Below are positions 43,924 to 54,475 of a stretch of DNA of 64,000 nt, piece after piece. Source of the stretch: Lepas anatifera (lineage: Eukaryota; Arthropoda; Thecostraca; Lepadidae); contig JAOTON010001919.1 of NCBI GenBank assembly GCA_034440635.1, positions 62,001-126,000 of the forward strand. The letters are read 5' to 3'. The position numbers and the translations under genes were made by a program. The notes beneath the pieces are model-generated. The model had not been told where the DNA came from, made no database searches, and saw only the letters and a program-made list of their open reading frames with translations. Each line of letters begins with the position of its first letter. The first letter of the stretch is position 1.

Positions 43924-45040
43924 GCAGGGGACCGATTTTCATCTGCTGGACTTGTTGGCACCTGCTGACTGGTCCGGCACATGGATAATTGGGCACGGGA
44001 TGTGACGACACCCGCGACCCCAGTTGGCAGGATGGGTTTCGCCCCTCGTCTTCGGGCGAGAGGCCAAATCGAAACTGCCATCCTCATCCTTTCTTGGCTT
44101 TCCTAAATTCAAATCCCACCAACTCCTTGTTCATTTTCCTCTTCTTTCCTTATTTCCTTATCTCTCCATGTCTTTCCACCCGTATCCTTTCTGTCCACTC
44201 CTAAACACCTCTCCTGCCCACTGTCTGCGTTGTCTGGCCCGGCGTGTCTCCGCGGGTGGCGGGGGTGTGTGCACTCTGGCTCGTCTTGAGTGTGGACACC
44301 TCGGTCGCGTGCGGCGCGCGTCTGGGCTGGACAGCGCAGACCGACCCTCCTCCTTTTCCAACTCATAACTTCCCAGTTACCCACATTATCCCAGTATCAT
44401 GGGCGTCCTTGCACGTGCCTATGATTCCTGGATGGTCTGGGTGTATGTGGGCCTCCGGCTCGTGTGACTGGCGATTGGATCCCTCCATTCGCCGGCCCTG
44501 CGGGCCGGGGGCTCGCTTCTCTCGGAACAGCCGGGAATCAGTTGTGACGAGCAGGTGGTAGTCGCCTGCTCCGATGAGGCCGTGCGAGGGCGCCTGTCTT
44601 TAAGGTGAGCTGCGCACCGACCCGTACCCCGGGATGAAGGAGTCCTGGTAGCTGAGCTGAGGGAGGCGCTGTGTTCGTTCGTCGTCCTCTAGCAACACTC
44701 TACTTTGGTCTGGATTTCCGCAAGGGCGGGGAACTCTTGAGGGCATCGACAAGAGTAGCAGCATTGTAAAAGTCTGTCGGCCTTTGGTGGGGCTCGGCTG
44801 CCCCTCCCTCCTTGGGTGAGGTCCCAACTTCACCCGGGGAGGGTGGGGTGTCGCCGCCCGGGGTCGTCTAGGCTAGGTGCAAGGGGGGACCGTCGTCGGG
44901 GCAGGGGGGTTTGGTGAGTCTCTCCCCCCGTATATGTAACGGCGGCGTTTCCCCCGTATAGCCAGCCCGTGCGTCGTCTCGCCTCGTAGCACCCTCGTCG
45001 GAAGGGGGCGCACGTGGCTGGTTGAATTTAAGAACTTTTC
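43924..45040 (+). other. LINE N 5' UTR
   Basis: Colinear with the G and B leaders. Hairpin arms TGCTGGAC (43944-43951) and GTCCGGCA (43972-43979); the one C-to-T change keeps a G-U pair. No conserved ORF. Confidence 0.8.
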
Positions 45041-46643
45041 ATGGATACACTCAACACCGCAAACCCCTCCCCTCCCCCCCCTTCAGGGTGGTGGGAACGA
45101 AACTGCCGGCTCTCAAGGGCCACTTTAAAGCCCTCCCGCCCGCGTGTTGTAATGATTCGGGGTGTAGACAGCCCCTATCATCACTTTCGCCGTTTCAACG
45201 CAAGGAGGCATGTGACCGACTTGGCAAGGTGATGAGGTGCAGCTGCCTTCGGGACGGCGTCCTGGAGGTGGAGCTCAGTAGCCCAGCAGATGCACAGCGT
45301 GCACTCGAAACGACAGAACTGCGATACACGAAGCGAGAAGCGGAGCAGAGGAAAGTAGTAAGGTGAAAGTCACGATTGTACCACACAAGACAAGAATTTT
45401 TCGAAGGGTGTCATTACATGTTTTGATCTGAAGGGGTTCCGGATGAGGAGATAGTTGATGGACTCATGGAGAGCGGTGTAGTGGAGGCGGAGAGTGCGGC
45501 GAAAAGTAGGAGGGATTCTCGAGGAGACTGACACTGTGATACTGACCTTTGATAGTGTAGATTTGCCGGCGGACGTGAATGTCGGATATGTGAAGATTCG
45601 GGTCAGGCCCTATGTTCCCAACCCGATGCGGTGCTTTTCCTGCCAACGCTATGGTCTACAGCCAGATTTTGTAAGGGAGAGAAAGTGTGTGAGCGATGTG
45701 GATCAAACAAGCATGACGGAAGGGACTGTGACGCACGAGCACTTCACTGCATAAACTGTAAAGGATCACACTCTGCAAATGATAAAACTGCCCACGTATG
45801 AAGACAGAAAGGAGATTCTTTCTATCATGGTCGCGAAACGTATTCCATTTAGGGCTGCGAGAGAAGCCTATGAGACCTCCTACCCTCAGAGATCATATGC
45901 AGAGACAGTGGGCGGAATAGCGACCGCCGTAGCGGCGCCCTCAGGACGCCAGCGACACCGCGGATGACCCCGGAGGAGGTCATCCGTTCCCTGACCCTGG
46001 CGGACTTTATCCGCCTGGCAGGGAGGATGGGGCTGGTCATTTCTGGCCAGCCCGCCGCCCGACATCGCAGCCGGAGGCGGCACCTCCTCCACCCCCGCCG
46101 CCTGTGGCCCCGGCTGGGGTGGGGCGGGGAGCGGGGACCACTCCTGCCCCAACACCCCGTCTGAGACTCCCGCCACCCGAGGCAAAGGGTGCCCTTGGTG
46201 GCACCGGAGCCTGACCCCCTCAAGCGACCGAGGGTTGGACGACGGTGGGCAAGGGTGGGAAGCGACGTCAACTGCCGTCCCCAGTCCAGCCCCCGTTGAA
46301 ATCTCTGTTGACGGTGAGCCCTCTACCTCTACTCCTGCCTTTTCTCCTCTGTCCGATAATCAGCCCCTCCGCCTCCCCACCGCCGCCGACGTCGGTTGCG
46401 GCTGTCAGGAGGCAGTTTGGGTCACGGAGGGAGGATAGCACTAGGGGAAGATCTCCCACCAAACGTGTGGCATCCGGGACTCCTCCAGGCCAGCCACAAC
46501 CTTCTAAAGCCCGAGCAGCATCAATAGGGACATCTGGGCCTGGGGCATCGTCTCGACCCAGGAAGTGGGGCGCCCTCTGGGCCCCCAAAGAAAACCTATG
46601 GGCCAGGAGGCCCATACTGGAAATAGCAAAGCTCCTCTGGTAG
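45041..46643 (+). pseudogene. LINE N ORF1, gag-like, lineage I type, multiply frameshifted
   Basis: ATG at 45041 (MDTLNTANPSP). Recognisable across frames: PRVVMIRGVDS, GKVMRCSCLRDGVLEVE, a first knuckle CFSCQRYG (~45635), PFRAAREAYETSYPQ, EEVIRSLTLADFIRLAGRMG (45975-46035) and a Pro-rich tail with RSPTKRVA (46455). Several knuckle residues are lost. Its nearest relatives here are A, B and IH, not MEC. Confidence 0.83.
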
Positions 46644-46674
46644 GCGCTCACCCTAACTTCCACCCCATCATTAA

Positions 46675-49600
46675 CACGTTTTTGCAGTGGAACTGTCGTG
46701 GAATTCGCACCAGCGCCGGGGATCTCAGGCTTTTATGAGATCCAGGGGACTGGCAGCTATATGCCTGCAAGAAACTAAACTCTCAGCTGAGATCCCATTC
46801 TCCCTTACAGGTTTTTCAATATTTCGAAAGGATTTACAACGTAACCCAGTCGCCCACGGTGGTGTTCTTCTCGCAATCAATAATTATATACCAGCAAAGC
46901 AAATATCACTCCAAACACGGCTGCAAGCCGTGGCAGCACGTATATATATCGCTCGAGGCAGATTTCGCTCTGCTCTATATACCTACCCCCTGGGGTAGAC
47001 ATGCCCACTCGTGAACTAAATTTGCTTATATCTGAGCTACCACCGCCCATCCTTCTCTTGGGAGACTTTAATGCTCACCACACCGCTTGGGGGTGTGAAG
47101 ATATTAACTCTCGGGGTCGGCACCTCGATCATTTTATCCAGGGTGTGAGCCTTTGTATTTTAAACACCGGAGCACCAACACATCTTACCATTCCATCCGG
47201 TCGGGAATCGGCATTGGATCTTAGCCTTTGCAGCCCAGAGCTATCTGCTCTGTTTAGCTGGGCTGTGTGCAGTGACCCCATGGGAAGTGACCATTTCCTG
47301 TTTTAGTGACTTGTGACAACACATCTGTTTTAGGCACGAGACCGCAACGTTGGAAGATGAAAATGCTGATATGTCCTTATTTAGTCCCTCGTGGATGACT
47401 ATTTGGAAACCTTTTCAACCCAAACACCGTTCACAGTCGACCAATTTACAGCTATCCCCGAGACGCTGCTTGTGCTTCTATACCGCGAACATCAAAAACC
47501 CTCGGCGACCACCGGTACCGTGGTGGAGCATGGAATGCCGTGACGCTGTCCGAGAGCGGCGGCGCGCTTACAGACAGTTTAAACGAAATTCCACTCAGCA
47601 AAACTTAAATATGTATCGAAAATCTCGAGCGCCTGCAGGCGCACAATAAAACAAGCAAAGAGAAAATGTTGGAGAGAATACGTAGGTAAACTGAATCGAT
47701 TTACGCCATTGTCTCAAGTGTTTGGTCAAATCCGCCGTATCGAAGGTAGGTCGGTCTCACACCACTACCAACTCTGCAGATTGGTGGTAGGAATATATTC
47801 AATCCAACAGAAGTAGCCGACTGTATAGGAAATGCGATTGCACAGCGCTGTAGTTCAGTTAGGGAGGATGTCTCATTTATGCGATATAAAACCCTAGCTG
47901 AACAGAAAAGTATACATTTTGGAACCACCAGCACTGTCATACAATAAGCCCTTTACCTTGCATGAGCTAGCGGCAGCCATTCGTGGGCTCCACCCTGTGG
48001 CCGAGGGCCCGGATTTAATTCACAATGATATGTTTAAGCACTATCGCAGAGCGCACTCAGGGTACTGCTGGCCTCATTCAATATGATGTGGGAGTCCGGC
48101 GAATTTATACCGGCGTGGCGGGAGGCTATAGTGATACCAATCCTTAAACCTGGTAAATCTGGATTGGACCCTTTGCACTTTAGGCCAATCTCGCTTACCT
48201 CGTGCATGTGCAAGTTGTTCGAAAAAATGGTGAATGTAAGACTCGTTTGGTATTTGGAAAGCCGGGGCATCATCAATAACAACCAGTGTGGGTTTCGTAG
48301 AGGCCGCAGTACGGTGGACCACTTGGTATCACTTGACACCTCAGTGCGAATTGCATTTAAAGAGAGGCGTCAGCTGGGAGCCGTCTTCTTTGACGCCATT
48401 GCCGCTTATGATACAGCGTGGCGACATGGTATCCTTTTAAAGTTGCATAAGTGTGGTATCAGAGGTCAGATGGGGTTCTTTATGAAAAATTTTTGACTGA
48501 TAGGACGTTCCGTGTCAGAGTAGGTGGTACATACTCAAACACCTTTTATCAGAAGAAGGCATTCCGCAGGGGGCGTTCTAGTATCTGCCTCTTCGCTCTG
48601 GCCATAAATGACGTCACATTCCTCCCACCTTCCATTCAGGCATCCATTTTCGTGGACGACATCGCAGTATGGGCAAGGCTTCAACAACGCCGGCACTTTC
48701 CGTCAGCTCCAGCTGGCCGTGAACCATCTGGAACGCTGGAGTAGTAAAAATGGATTATATTTTTCGACCGAGAAAACCGCTGGTGTTCATTTCTGTCGCA
48801 GGCGCAGGACCTGTCCGGAACCTATGGTATCGTTGCGCGGTAAAACTGTCACTTTCAACCGACAGCAAAGTTTCTCGGGTAACGTTTGATAAACGGCTGA
48901 CATACAACGCACACATTAGGAATATACGTGACAAGTGTTTTAAATCATTGAATGCCTTGAAATGTGCATCTCGTCTATCGTACGGAGCGGACAGGAAGAC
49001 ACTTCTCATTCTTTATCGGTCTCTTGTTCGTTCCAAGATGTATTACGCCTGTTTTGTATACGATTCTGCGTCGGAATCAGCTAAACGCTGTTTAGATACG
49101 ATTCACCATAGTGCACCCAGTGGCCACAGGTGCGTTTAGGACAATACCGTGCTCCAGCTTGTTGGTGGAAGCAAATGAACCACCTCTCGCATTGCGACGG
49201 CGCCTGCTCGGGCAGCGTTACGCCTGTAAGCTGGCTCAGTCTCCGTACACCCAACATATAACGCAGTTTTTCGCGGAACATGCTACGGCTGTTTGTGAAC
49301 GTGCAAGAGGAATCCCACTGGGCGTACGCGTCCAACGTTTCTCGGCCGAAAGTGGTATCCAGCCGAGTGTTGTGACTCATAGCGAGCTTTCAGACATCCC
49401 TCCTTGGGAACTTATCTGCCCAAAAACCGACATGACTCTCGCAGGGAAAACCAAATCCGATACTATCCCTACTGAATTTAAACAATTGGCGCTCGAACAC
49501 ATTGCTCAGTATGCAGATCATGTGTCGTTCTACACTGACGGATCAAAACTGATGTTGGAGTGGGATGCGCTTTTGTTCGGATACAGTAACAGAAATTTCT

Positions 49601-50342
49601 CACTTTCATCTTTTGCATCGGTTTTCACCTCTGAACTCACCGCCTTGGATAAGGCTCTATGCTTTATCGAAGTTAGTGATGCCACGAAATACGTTATTTT
49701 CACCGATAGCCTTAGCAGCATTCAAGCTGTGAGTGGTTTCAACAAGTGATGGACTTGTTTTAAACATTGTCCTGCGCTTAACTCGCCTTGCCAGACTGGG
49801 AAAGTATGTAACACTCTGCTGGATCCCAAGTCATGTTGGAATACAATTGAATGAAGTGGCAGACGCAGCGGCCCGACGTGCTTCCCGTAGGCCCTGCAGG
49901 CGTGCGCAACGAATCCCCGCTAGAGATTTGTACCCATATATATGTACCCACCTTCGCAGTGTATGGCAAGAACAATGGAATAATATAATAAATAGCAAGT
50001 TGAAAGTTATCAAACCTGAGATCGGTGAGTGGCCATCCTCGCTGCGGCCTAACCGCCGTGAGGAGGTGGCGCTGTGTCGATTGCGGACTGGCCCACGCTG
50101 GCCACTCACCGATATCTGTTATGCGGCGAACCTCGACCACAATGTCAGCGATGTGCGGCGCCCTGTCGGTCCGACACGGCTGGTCTCTGCCGGAACATGC
50201 TAGACGCAGGTCTTTACATTTTGGCGTGCACCGGCAGGAGTCCACACTTTTAGAATTGATCGGCCGTAACTCCAGTATGGTTGAACGGGTGCTGTCCTAT
50301 CTTAGAGACATTGACTTTACGATAATATTTGATCCTGGTTAA
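46675..50342 (+). pseudogene. LINE N ORF2, lineage II type, multiply frameshifted
   Basis: Starts NTFLQWNCRGIRTS near 46675. No ATG precedes the endonuclease motif, as in MEC. Recognisable: QETKLS, QRNPVAHGGVLLA, LLGDFNAHHTAWG (47060), RT ILKPGKSG, RPISLTSC, CGFRRGRSTVDHL, FFDAIAAYDTAWR, FVDDIAVW (48650), RNase H FYTDGSKLM, FTDSLSSIQ, PSHVGIQLNEVAD, and a final FDPG at 50340. The RNase H region and the C-terminal end each have a frameshift. Confidence 0.86.
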
Positions 50343-50788
50343 ACGCGTGTGTTGTGGTAGTCAACCGCGCTGATAGGCGCCTGGCGCCGATTTGGGGGTC
50401 CTCCCTTTCGCTCCGGGGCCTTTCAAGTCTCGGGCGACGGGGAGGGCCTCCGTTAGACGTCGGGCTTGGGTCCGGCGTCTAGGCTCCCCGCGCCCCCGGG
50501 CCCCTGGGTCCGTTGGCGCGGGGTGGGCGCCGGAAGTGATGCCCCGGCGCCCCGCGCCGGGCCGCCGGCGCGGTAAACCTGTTTGAACCTGTGACCATGC
50601 ATCCGTGCAGTGAGAATCGTAACTACGATGTGAAAGAATCACTCTTTAATGTAAATATTAGTTCACTGTAGACGGAATTTACTTTCCCTAAAGACAGACA
50701 AATTTATAAGCTTTGACTGCAGAGAAGTGTTATGGGCGCTATATGACCTCGCAGGTTGGCGCGCCCTAAAACCCAATAATCAATCAAT
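50343..50788 (+). other. LINE N 3' UTR with GC-rich block, stem-loop and AATC tail
   Basis: 50380-50585 is a very GC-rich block (CCCCGGCGCCCCGCGCCG core) shared with O (52070-52270) but absent from MEC. Stem GGGCGC (50734-50739) with GCGCCC (50761-50766), then ACCCAATAATCAATCAATC. Confidence 0.82.
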
Positions 50789-50813
50789 CAAATGAAGATC
50801 GGTCCCCTGAAGG

Positions 50814-51524
50814 GTCCCACCACTGTCCAGCCCTCAAAGTCTGGCGGGGATTCGCCGCTGGGAGACTGGCCAGCAGCCGTCGTCGGCTGGTGTTCAAGGG
50901 CAGGGTCAGATCCCCGCCCCCCGCCCCCAGCGGGAGCTGGAGGTGGAGAAATAAAAGCGGGAGTGTTGTTCCGCTCCCGGTCCCCGTCCCGTAGGGAGGG
51001 GGTTTTAGAGGAGGTGCCGCCGTCGGCTCAGGTGCCGGGGCGACGGGCTGGCCAGAGATGACCAGCCCCATCTTACCTGCCAGGAGGACGAAGTCCGCCA
51101 TGGTCAGGGATCGGATGACCTCCTCCGGGGTCATCCGTGATGGTGGTGGGGGTCCCACCGAAGCTGCATCAGAGTACTTTTTCCGCGGGTGGAGGGCCTC
51201 GTAGGCTTCACGGGCTTCTCGGAAGTTCAGGCGACCTTTAAGCTTAATTGCCATTATCGCTTTTTCCTTTTGAAGTGAAGGGCAGTCGCAGTCAGTGGCA
51301 GAGTGAGGGAGCTGACCCTCGCCGCAGTTAACGCAGTATTTATTGGCTGAGCAGTCATCGGCAACGTGATCGCTGGATCCACATCTGGCACATACGCGCT
51401 TGCCCCTACAAGTGGTGGTGGTGTGGCCGTAGCGCTGGCATCTAAAACATCTCATGGGTGACGGGATGAACAATCGGACGCCAATTCGGAGTTATCCTAC
51501 ATATATGTGGAATCACATACATAT
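50814..51524 (-). pseudogene. LINE L ORF1, first piece (5'-truncated): zinc knuckles
   Basis: Begins about HIYVG, followed by an in-frame TAA, then FIPSPMRCFRCQRYGH, CARCGSSDH, CVNCGEGQ, FREAREAYEALHP and EEVIRSLTMADFVLLAGKMG. Ends in GPTTVQPSKS at the III insertion site and continues at 37010. The 5' end of L is here, inside ORF1. Confidence 0.86.
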
Positions 51525-51841
51525 ATCCAGGAATCACAGGCACGTGCGGGGACGCCCATGACACTGGGAAAAGGTGGGTAACTGGGAAGTTATGAGTTGG
51601 GAAAGGAAGCGGGTCGGTCTGCGCTGTCTAGCCCAGCCGCGCGCCGCACGCGACCGAGGTGTCCACACTCAAGACGAGCAAGAGTGCACACATCCCCGCC
51701 ACCCGCGGAAACACGCCGAGCCAGACATCGCAAACAGTGGATAGGAGGGGTATTTAGGAGTGGACAAAAAGGATACGGGTGGAAAAGCATGGATACACAA
51801 GGAAATAAGGAAAGAATAGGAAAGGGAACAAGGAGTGGGTG
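51525..51841 (-). other. LINE A 5' UTR, upstream part
   Basis: Homologous to G 15170-15480 (CACTCCTTGTTCC ... GGCGTCC). Begins next to the tail of O without reaching the CAGGGGACC terminus, so A is 5'-truncated or was cut here. The short frame 51597-51854 is antisense and not conserved. Confidence 0.78.
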
Positions 51842-53057
51842 GTTGATTGATTGATTGATTATTGGGTTTTAGGGGCCCGCCAACCTGCAAGGTCATATAG
51901 CGCCAATAACACTTCTCTGCAGTCAAAGCTTATAATGTTGTCTGTCTTTAGGGGAAAGTAAAGTCTCGTCTAAAGCGAAATAATATTTACATTAAATAGT
52001 GATTCTTTCACATCGTAGTTATAATTCTCACTGCAGGGATACATGAACACAGATTCAAACAGGTTTGCCGCGCCGGTAGGCGCTCGGCGCGGGGCGCCGG
52101 GGCATCACTTCCGGCGCCCACCCCGCGCCAACGGACCAGGGGCCCGGGGGCGCGGGGCAGCCTAGACGCCGGACCCAAGCCCGACATCTAACGGAGGCCC
52201 TCCCCGTCGCTCCGAGACTTGAAAGGCCCCGGAGCGAAAGGAAGGACCCGCCAAATCGGCGCCAGGCGCCTATCAGCGCGGTTGTCTACCACAACACACG
52301 CTTTTAACCAGGATCAAATATTATTGCAAAGTCAATGCCTCTAAGATAGGACAGCACCCGTTCAACCATACTGGAGTCACGGCCGATCAATTCTAAAAGT
52401 GTGGACTCCTGCCGATGCACGCCAAAATGCAAAGACCTGTGGCTAGCATATTCCGGGAACGAGACCAGCACGTGTCGGACCGACAGGGGCGCCGCACATC
52501 GCCGACATTGTGGTCGAGGTTCCGGACAGGTCCTGCGCCTGCAACATAAATGGACACCAGCGGTTTTTTCGGTCGAAAAATATAATCCATTTTTACTACT
52601 CCAGCGTTCCAGATGGTTCACGGCCAGCTGGAGTTGACGTGATAGTGAAGATGTTGTTGAAGATGTTGTCCATATTGCAATATCGTCCACGGATATGGAA
52701 CTCTGTATGGATGATGGGAGGGATGTTGTGACGTCATTTATGGCTAAAGCGAAGAGACAAATACTTGAAACGCTCCCCTGTGGGATACCCTCTTCCTGAT
52801 AAAATGCATTGGAGTACATGCCACCGATCCTGACGCGAAAAGTCCTATCAGTCAGGAAGTTCTTCATAAAAAGACCCATCTGGCCACGAATACCACACTG
52901 ATGCAGTTTTAACAGGATACCATGTCGCCACGCTGTGTCATAGGCGGCAATGGCGTCAAAGAACACGGCTCCAAGGTGTCGCCCCTCTCTGAACGCACAT
53001 CGCACTGATGTATCCAGAGACACCAAGTGATCCACCGTGCTCCGGCCCTTGCGGAAA
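51842..53057 (-). mobile_element. LINE O (lineage II), 5'-truncated, internally deleted
   Basis: Starts in RT (53057) directly at the tail of P and ends with TTGATTGATTGATT (51843-51856) directly at the start of A's leader. Stem-loop at 51872-51904. The 3' UTR (51905-52303) has the GC-rich block (52070-52270) as in N. No separate target-site duplication is visible. Confidence 0.83.
52304..53035 (-). pseudogene. LINE O ORF2 remnant: RT core fused in frame to C-terminal finger, 243 aa
   Basis: Open frame starting MDHLVSLDTSVR. RT blocks FFDAIAAYDTAWR, GIPQGSVSS and SVDDIAIW (catalytic DD kept, first residue changed to S). At RRRTCPEP the frame jumps to RPQCRRCAAPLSVRHVL. About 1.3 kb present in N (from 48818 to 50128) is missing, with the 6-bp microhomology GAACCT at the joint. 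Thumb and RNase H are lost. Confidence 0.86.
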
Positions 53058-53283
53058 CATCATCATCATCATTATTGGTGTTTAGGGGCGCGCCGACTAC
53101 TAAGGTCATTTTGCACCCATAACAAAGGAAGTTAAAAAAAGGTACACAGACTTACAGCGAGGTTCATATCAGACTACGACCGTGCTAGCAGTCGTCCAAC
53201 CAAAGCTAGAATAGAAAGATGGTCTATAGAATAAAAGGTGGATGAAGAACTTTATAAAAAGGGGTCAGCCCTAGGAATTTCAA

Positions 53284-53297
53284 GCAGGTCAAGTCAT
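53284..53297. repeat. Target-site duplication of element Q, left copy (partner 59211-59224)
   Basis: Perfect 14-bp GCAGGTCAAGTCAT (16 bp if the two preceding A are counted). The right copy follows Q's AAAAAA tail. Confidence 0.92.
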
Positions 53298-53545
53298 CAG
53301 TGTGGCCCTGACCGCGGGCGAGGTCGGTTGTGCCGAGCTGCGCTCCGCAGGCCACTGGGTTTCTTCCGCTGCCACCCCGGCCGAGTGCTATGAGGCTGTG
53401 AAAGTTGTACTGAGGCCGATTATGGAAACGGAGAGTGGTGTTAATTTGCAGCAGTGACCAGAGACGTTGTGACCTTGCATACGAAACGGTAAAAATCCTC
53501 GCTTAAAAGTGAGTGTCGTGAAGATAGAAACCTTAGAGGTGCAAA

Positions 53546-54475
53546 ATGGAGGACAGTGACACAAATGACGTATTTGAAGCCGCCGAACCAGCTCCGCGGC
53601 AGAAGCAAGCATCGGTGAGGACGATGCTGCAACGTCTTGAAGCTGCCGACGTCACGGTGCGGCAACAAAGCAAGCGATGCCGCGAGTCAACGGGCTCCGT
53701 TGGAGACAGAGGTGAGAGCACTCTATCAGGGAAACTTGATGAAGTCATGCTGCTGATAAGGCGAGAGAATCAAGATCAAAGGGAGGCTATTGTTCAAGAA
53801 ATAAAGAAAGAGTTTTCTGTGGCACTAAAAGGGGTCGAGAACAAATTGGAAGCCGTCAAACTCTCATTAGAGCAGAGGCTGGCAGAGGTAGAGCGCCACA
53901 CCAATGAACGGGACAATCTGGTAGAAACACTCAGTGCAGAGGTGCAAAGGTCGAGGACAGTCATCCACTCCTTACAAGAAGAAGCGGAGAGACATCAAAT
54001 GGAAGCAAAGGCTTCGGAGCTCATTCTTTCCGGTGGCTCCATCCCACCGAAGCCTCGCACTGATACCGCCTACGACCGCCCCTCTGATGACCTGCGCCGC
54101 ATTGCCTGCGAGGTGATGCAACGCGCCTTCCCACGGGCGGAGGTAGACCAGCGCGACCTGGCGGAGGTGCGACGTATCGGCGGCCGTGTACTCCTCTGTA
54201 AGTTCGTACAGACCGGACCAGGCTCTCTACGCCACTACCTGTACGAGAACAGGATGAGCCTCAAGGGTAAGACTGGGGGCTCAGAACTTTTCATCAGTGA
54301 AAGTTTGACACAGAAAAACAGGGACATTTTGAAGCAGGCCTTGGAGCTCAAAAAGGCAAACAAAGTTTACTGTGTGTTTACTCGCTTCGGTCAGGTCTAC
54401 TGCAAAGTGAAAAAGGAGCTCCAAAAAGTGTTGCTAGACAGCATGGATAAAGTAAAGAACATTCATCACACCTAA
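53546..54475 (+). CDS. LINE Q ORF1, coiled-coil RNA-binding protein, 309 aa
   Basis: Acidic start (MEDSDTNDVFEA), a long heptad-like helical region at ~55-155 (LSGKLDEVMLLIRREN to EEAERHQMEAK) likely to form a coiled coil, then a compact C-terminal domain (~180-300) with RMSLKGKTGGSELFISESLT, LELKKANKVYCVFTRFGQVYCK. The C-terminal pattern (lKgk...vfI.E.LT...r.il..a..l.k...y..wtr.G.v..k) resembles the FP-type/L1-ORF1-like domain seen in ORF1 of several invertebrate LINEs; this is pattern recognition, not a search result. No zinc knuckle, unlike all other ORF1s here. Confidence 0.82.
   Translation: MEDSDTNDVFEAAEPAPRQKQASVRTMLQRLEAADVTVRQQSKRCRESTGSVGDRGESTLSGKLDEVMLLIRRENQDQREAIVQEIKKEFSVALKGVENKLEAVKLSLEQRLAEVERHTNERDNLVETLSAEVQRSRTVIHSLQEEAERHQMEAKASELILSGGSIPPKPRTDTAYDRPSDDLRRIACEVMQRAFPRAEVDQRDLAEVRRIGGRVLLCKFVQTGPGSLRHYLYENRMSLKGKTGGSELFISESLTQKNRDILKQALELKKANKVYCVFTRFGQVYCKVKKELQKVLLDSMDKVKNIHHT

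Larger units (their letters stand above)
43924..50788 (+). mobile_element. LINE N, full length, chimeric: lineage I 5' UTR and ORF1, lineage II ORF2 and tail
   Basis: Plus-strand, 6.9 kb, from GCAGGGGACCGATTTTC to an AATCAATCAATC tail. Inserted head-to-head into the 5' end of III. Both ORFs have many frameshifts, so it is an old or fast-decaying copy. Confidence 0.87.
37011..50813 (-). mobile_element. LINE III (lineage III), full length, split near its 5' end by element N
   Basis: Minus-strand pieces 50813-50808 and 43923-37011, about 6.9 kb. Carries a 5' UTR, an intact ORF1, a frameshifted ORF2, a 3' UTR and an (AC)n tail. Protein sequences are diverged from lineages I and II, but the terminal hairpins are of the same type. 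Confidence 0.87.
2401..51524 (-). mobile_element. LINE L (lineage I), 5'-truncated, split into six pieces by five nested insertions
   Basis: One minus-strand element in pieces 51524-50814, 37010-35579, 31297-30914, 25186-22775, 9422-9366 and 2687-2401. It runs from mid ORF1 to the 3' tail, about 5.2 kb in total with TSD copies counted once or twice. Each break is flanked by a 13-15 bp direct repeat, and the ORF1 or ORF2 homology continues across it; for example PELKNAL ends one piece and KNALNKCKSVSPGPD starts the next, as in uninterrupted copies. L is the host of B, MEC, IH, JK and III, so it is older than all of them, and younger than A. Confidence 0.85.

Noticed and set aside
43905..43940. 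Palindrome as an operator, terminator or origin
   Set aside because: It is explained by two LINE 5' ends meeting head-to-head at an insertion with a direct target repeat.
50380..50585. Ribosomal RNA gene fragment
   Set aside because: Composition is rDNA-spacer-like, but I could match no conserved 18S, 5.8S or 28S segment, so it is reported only as a GC-rich block.
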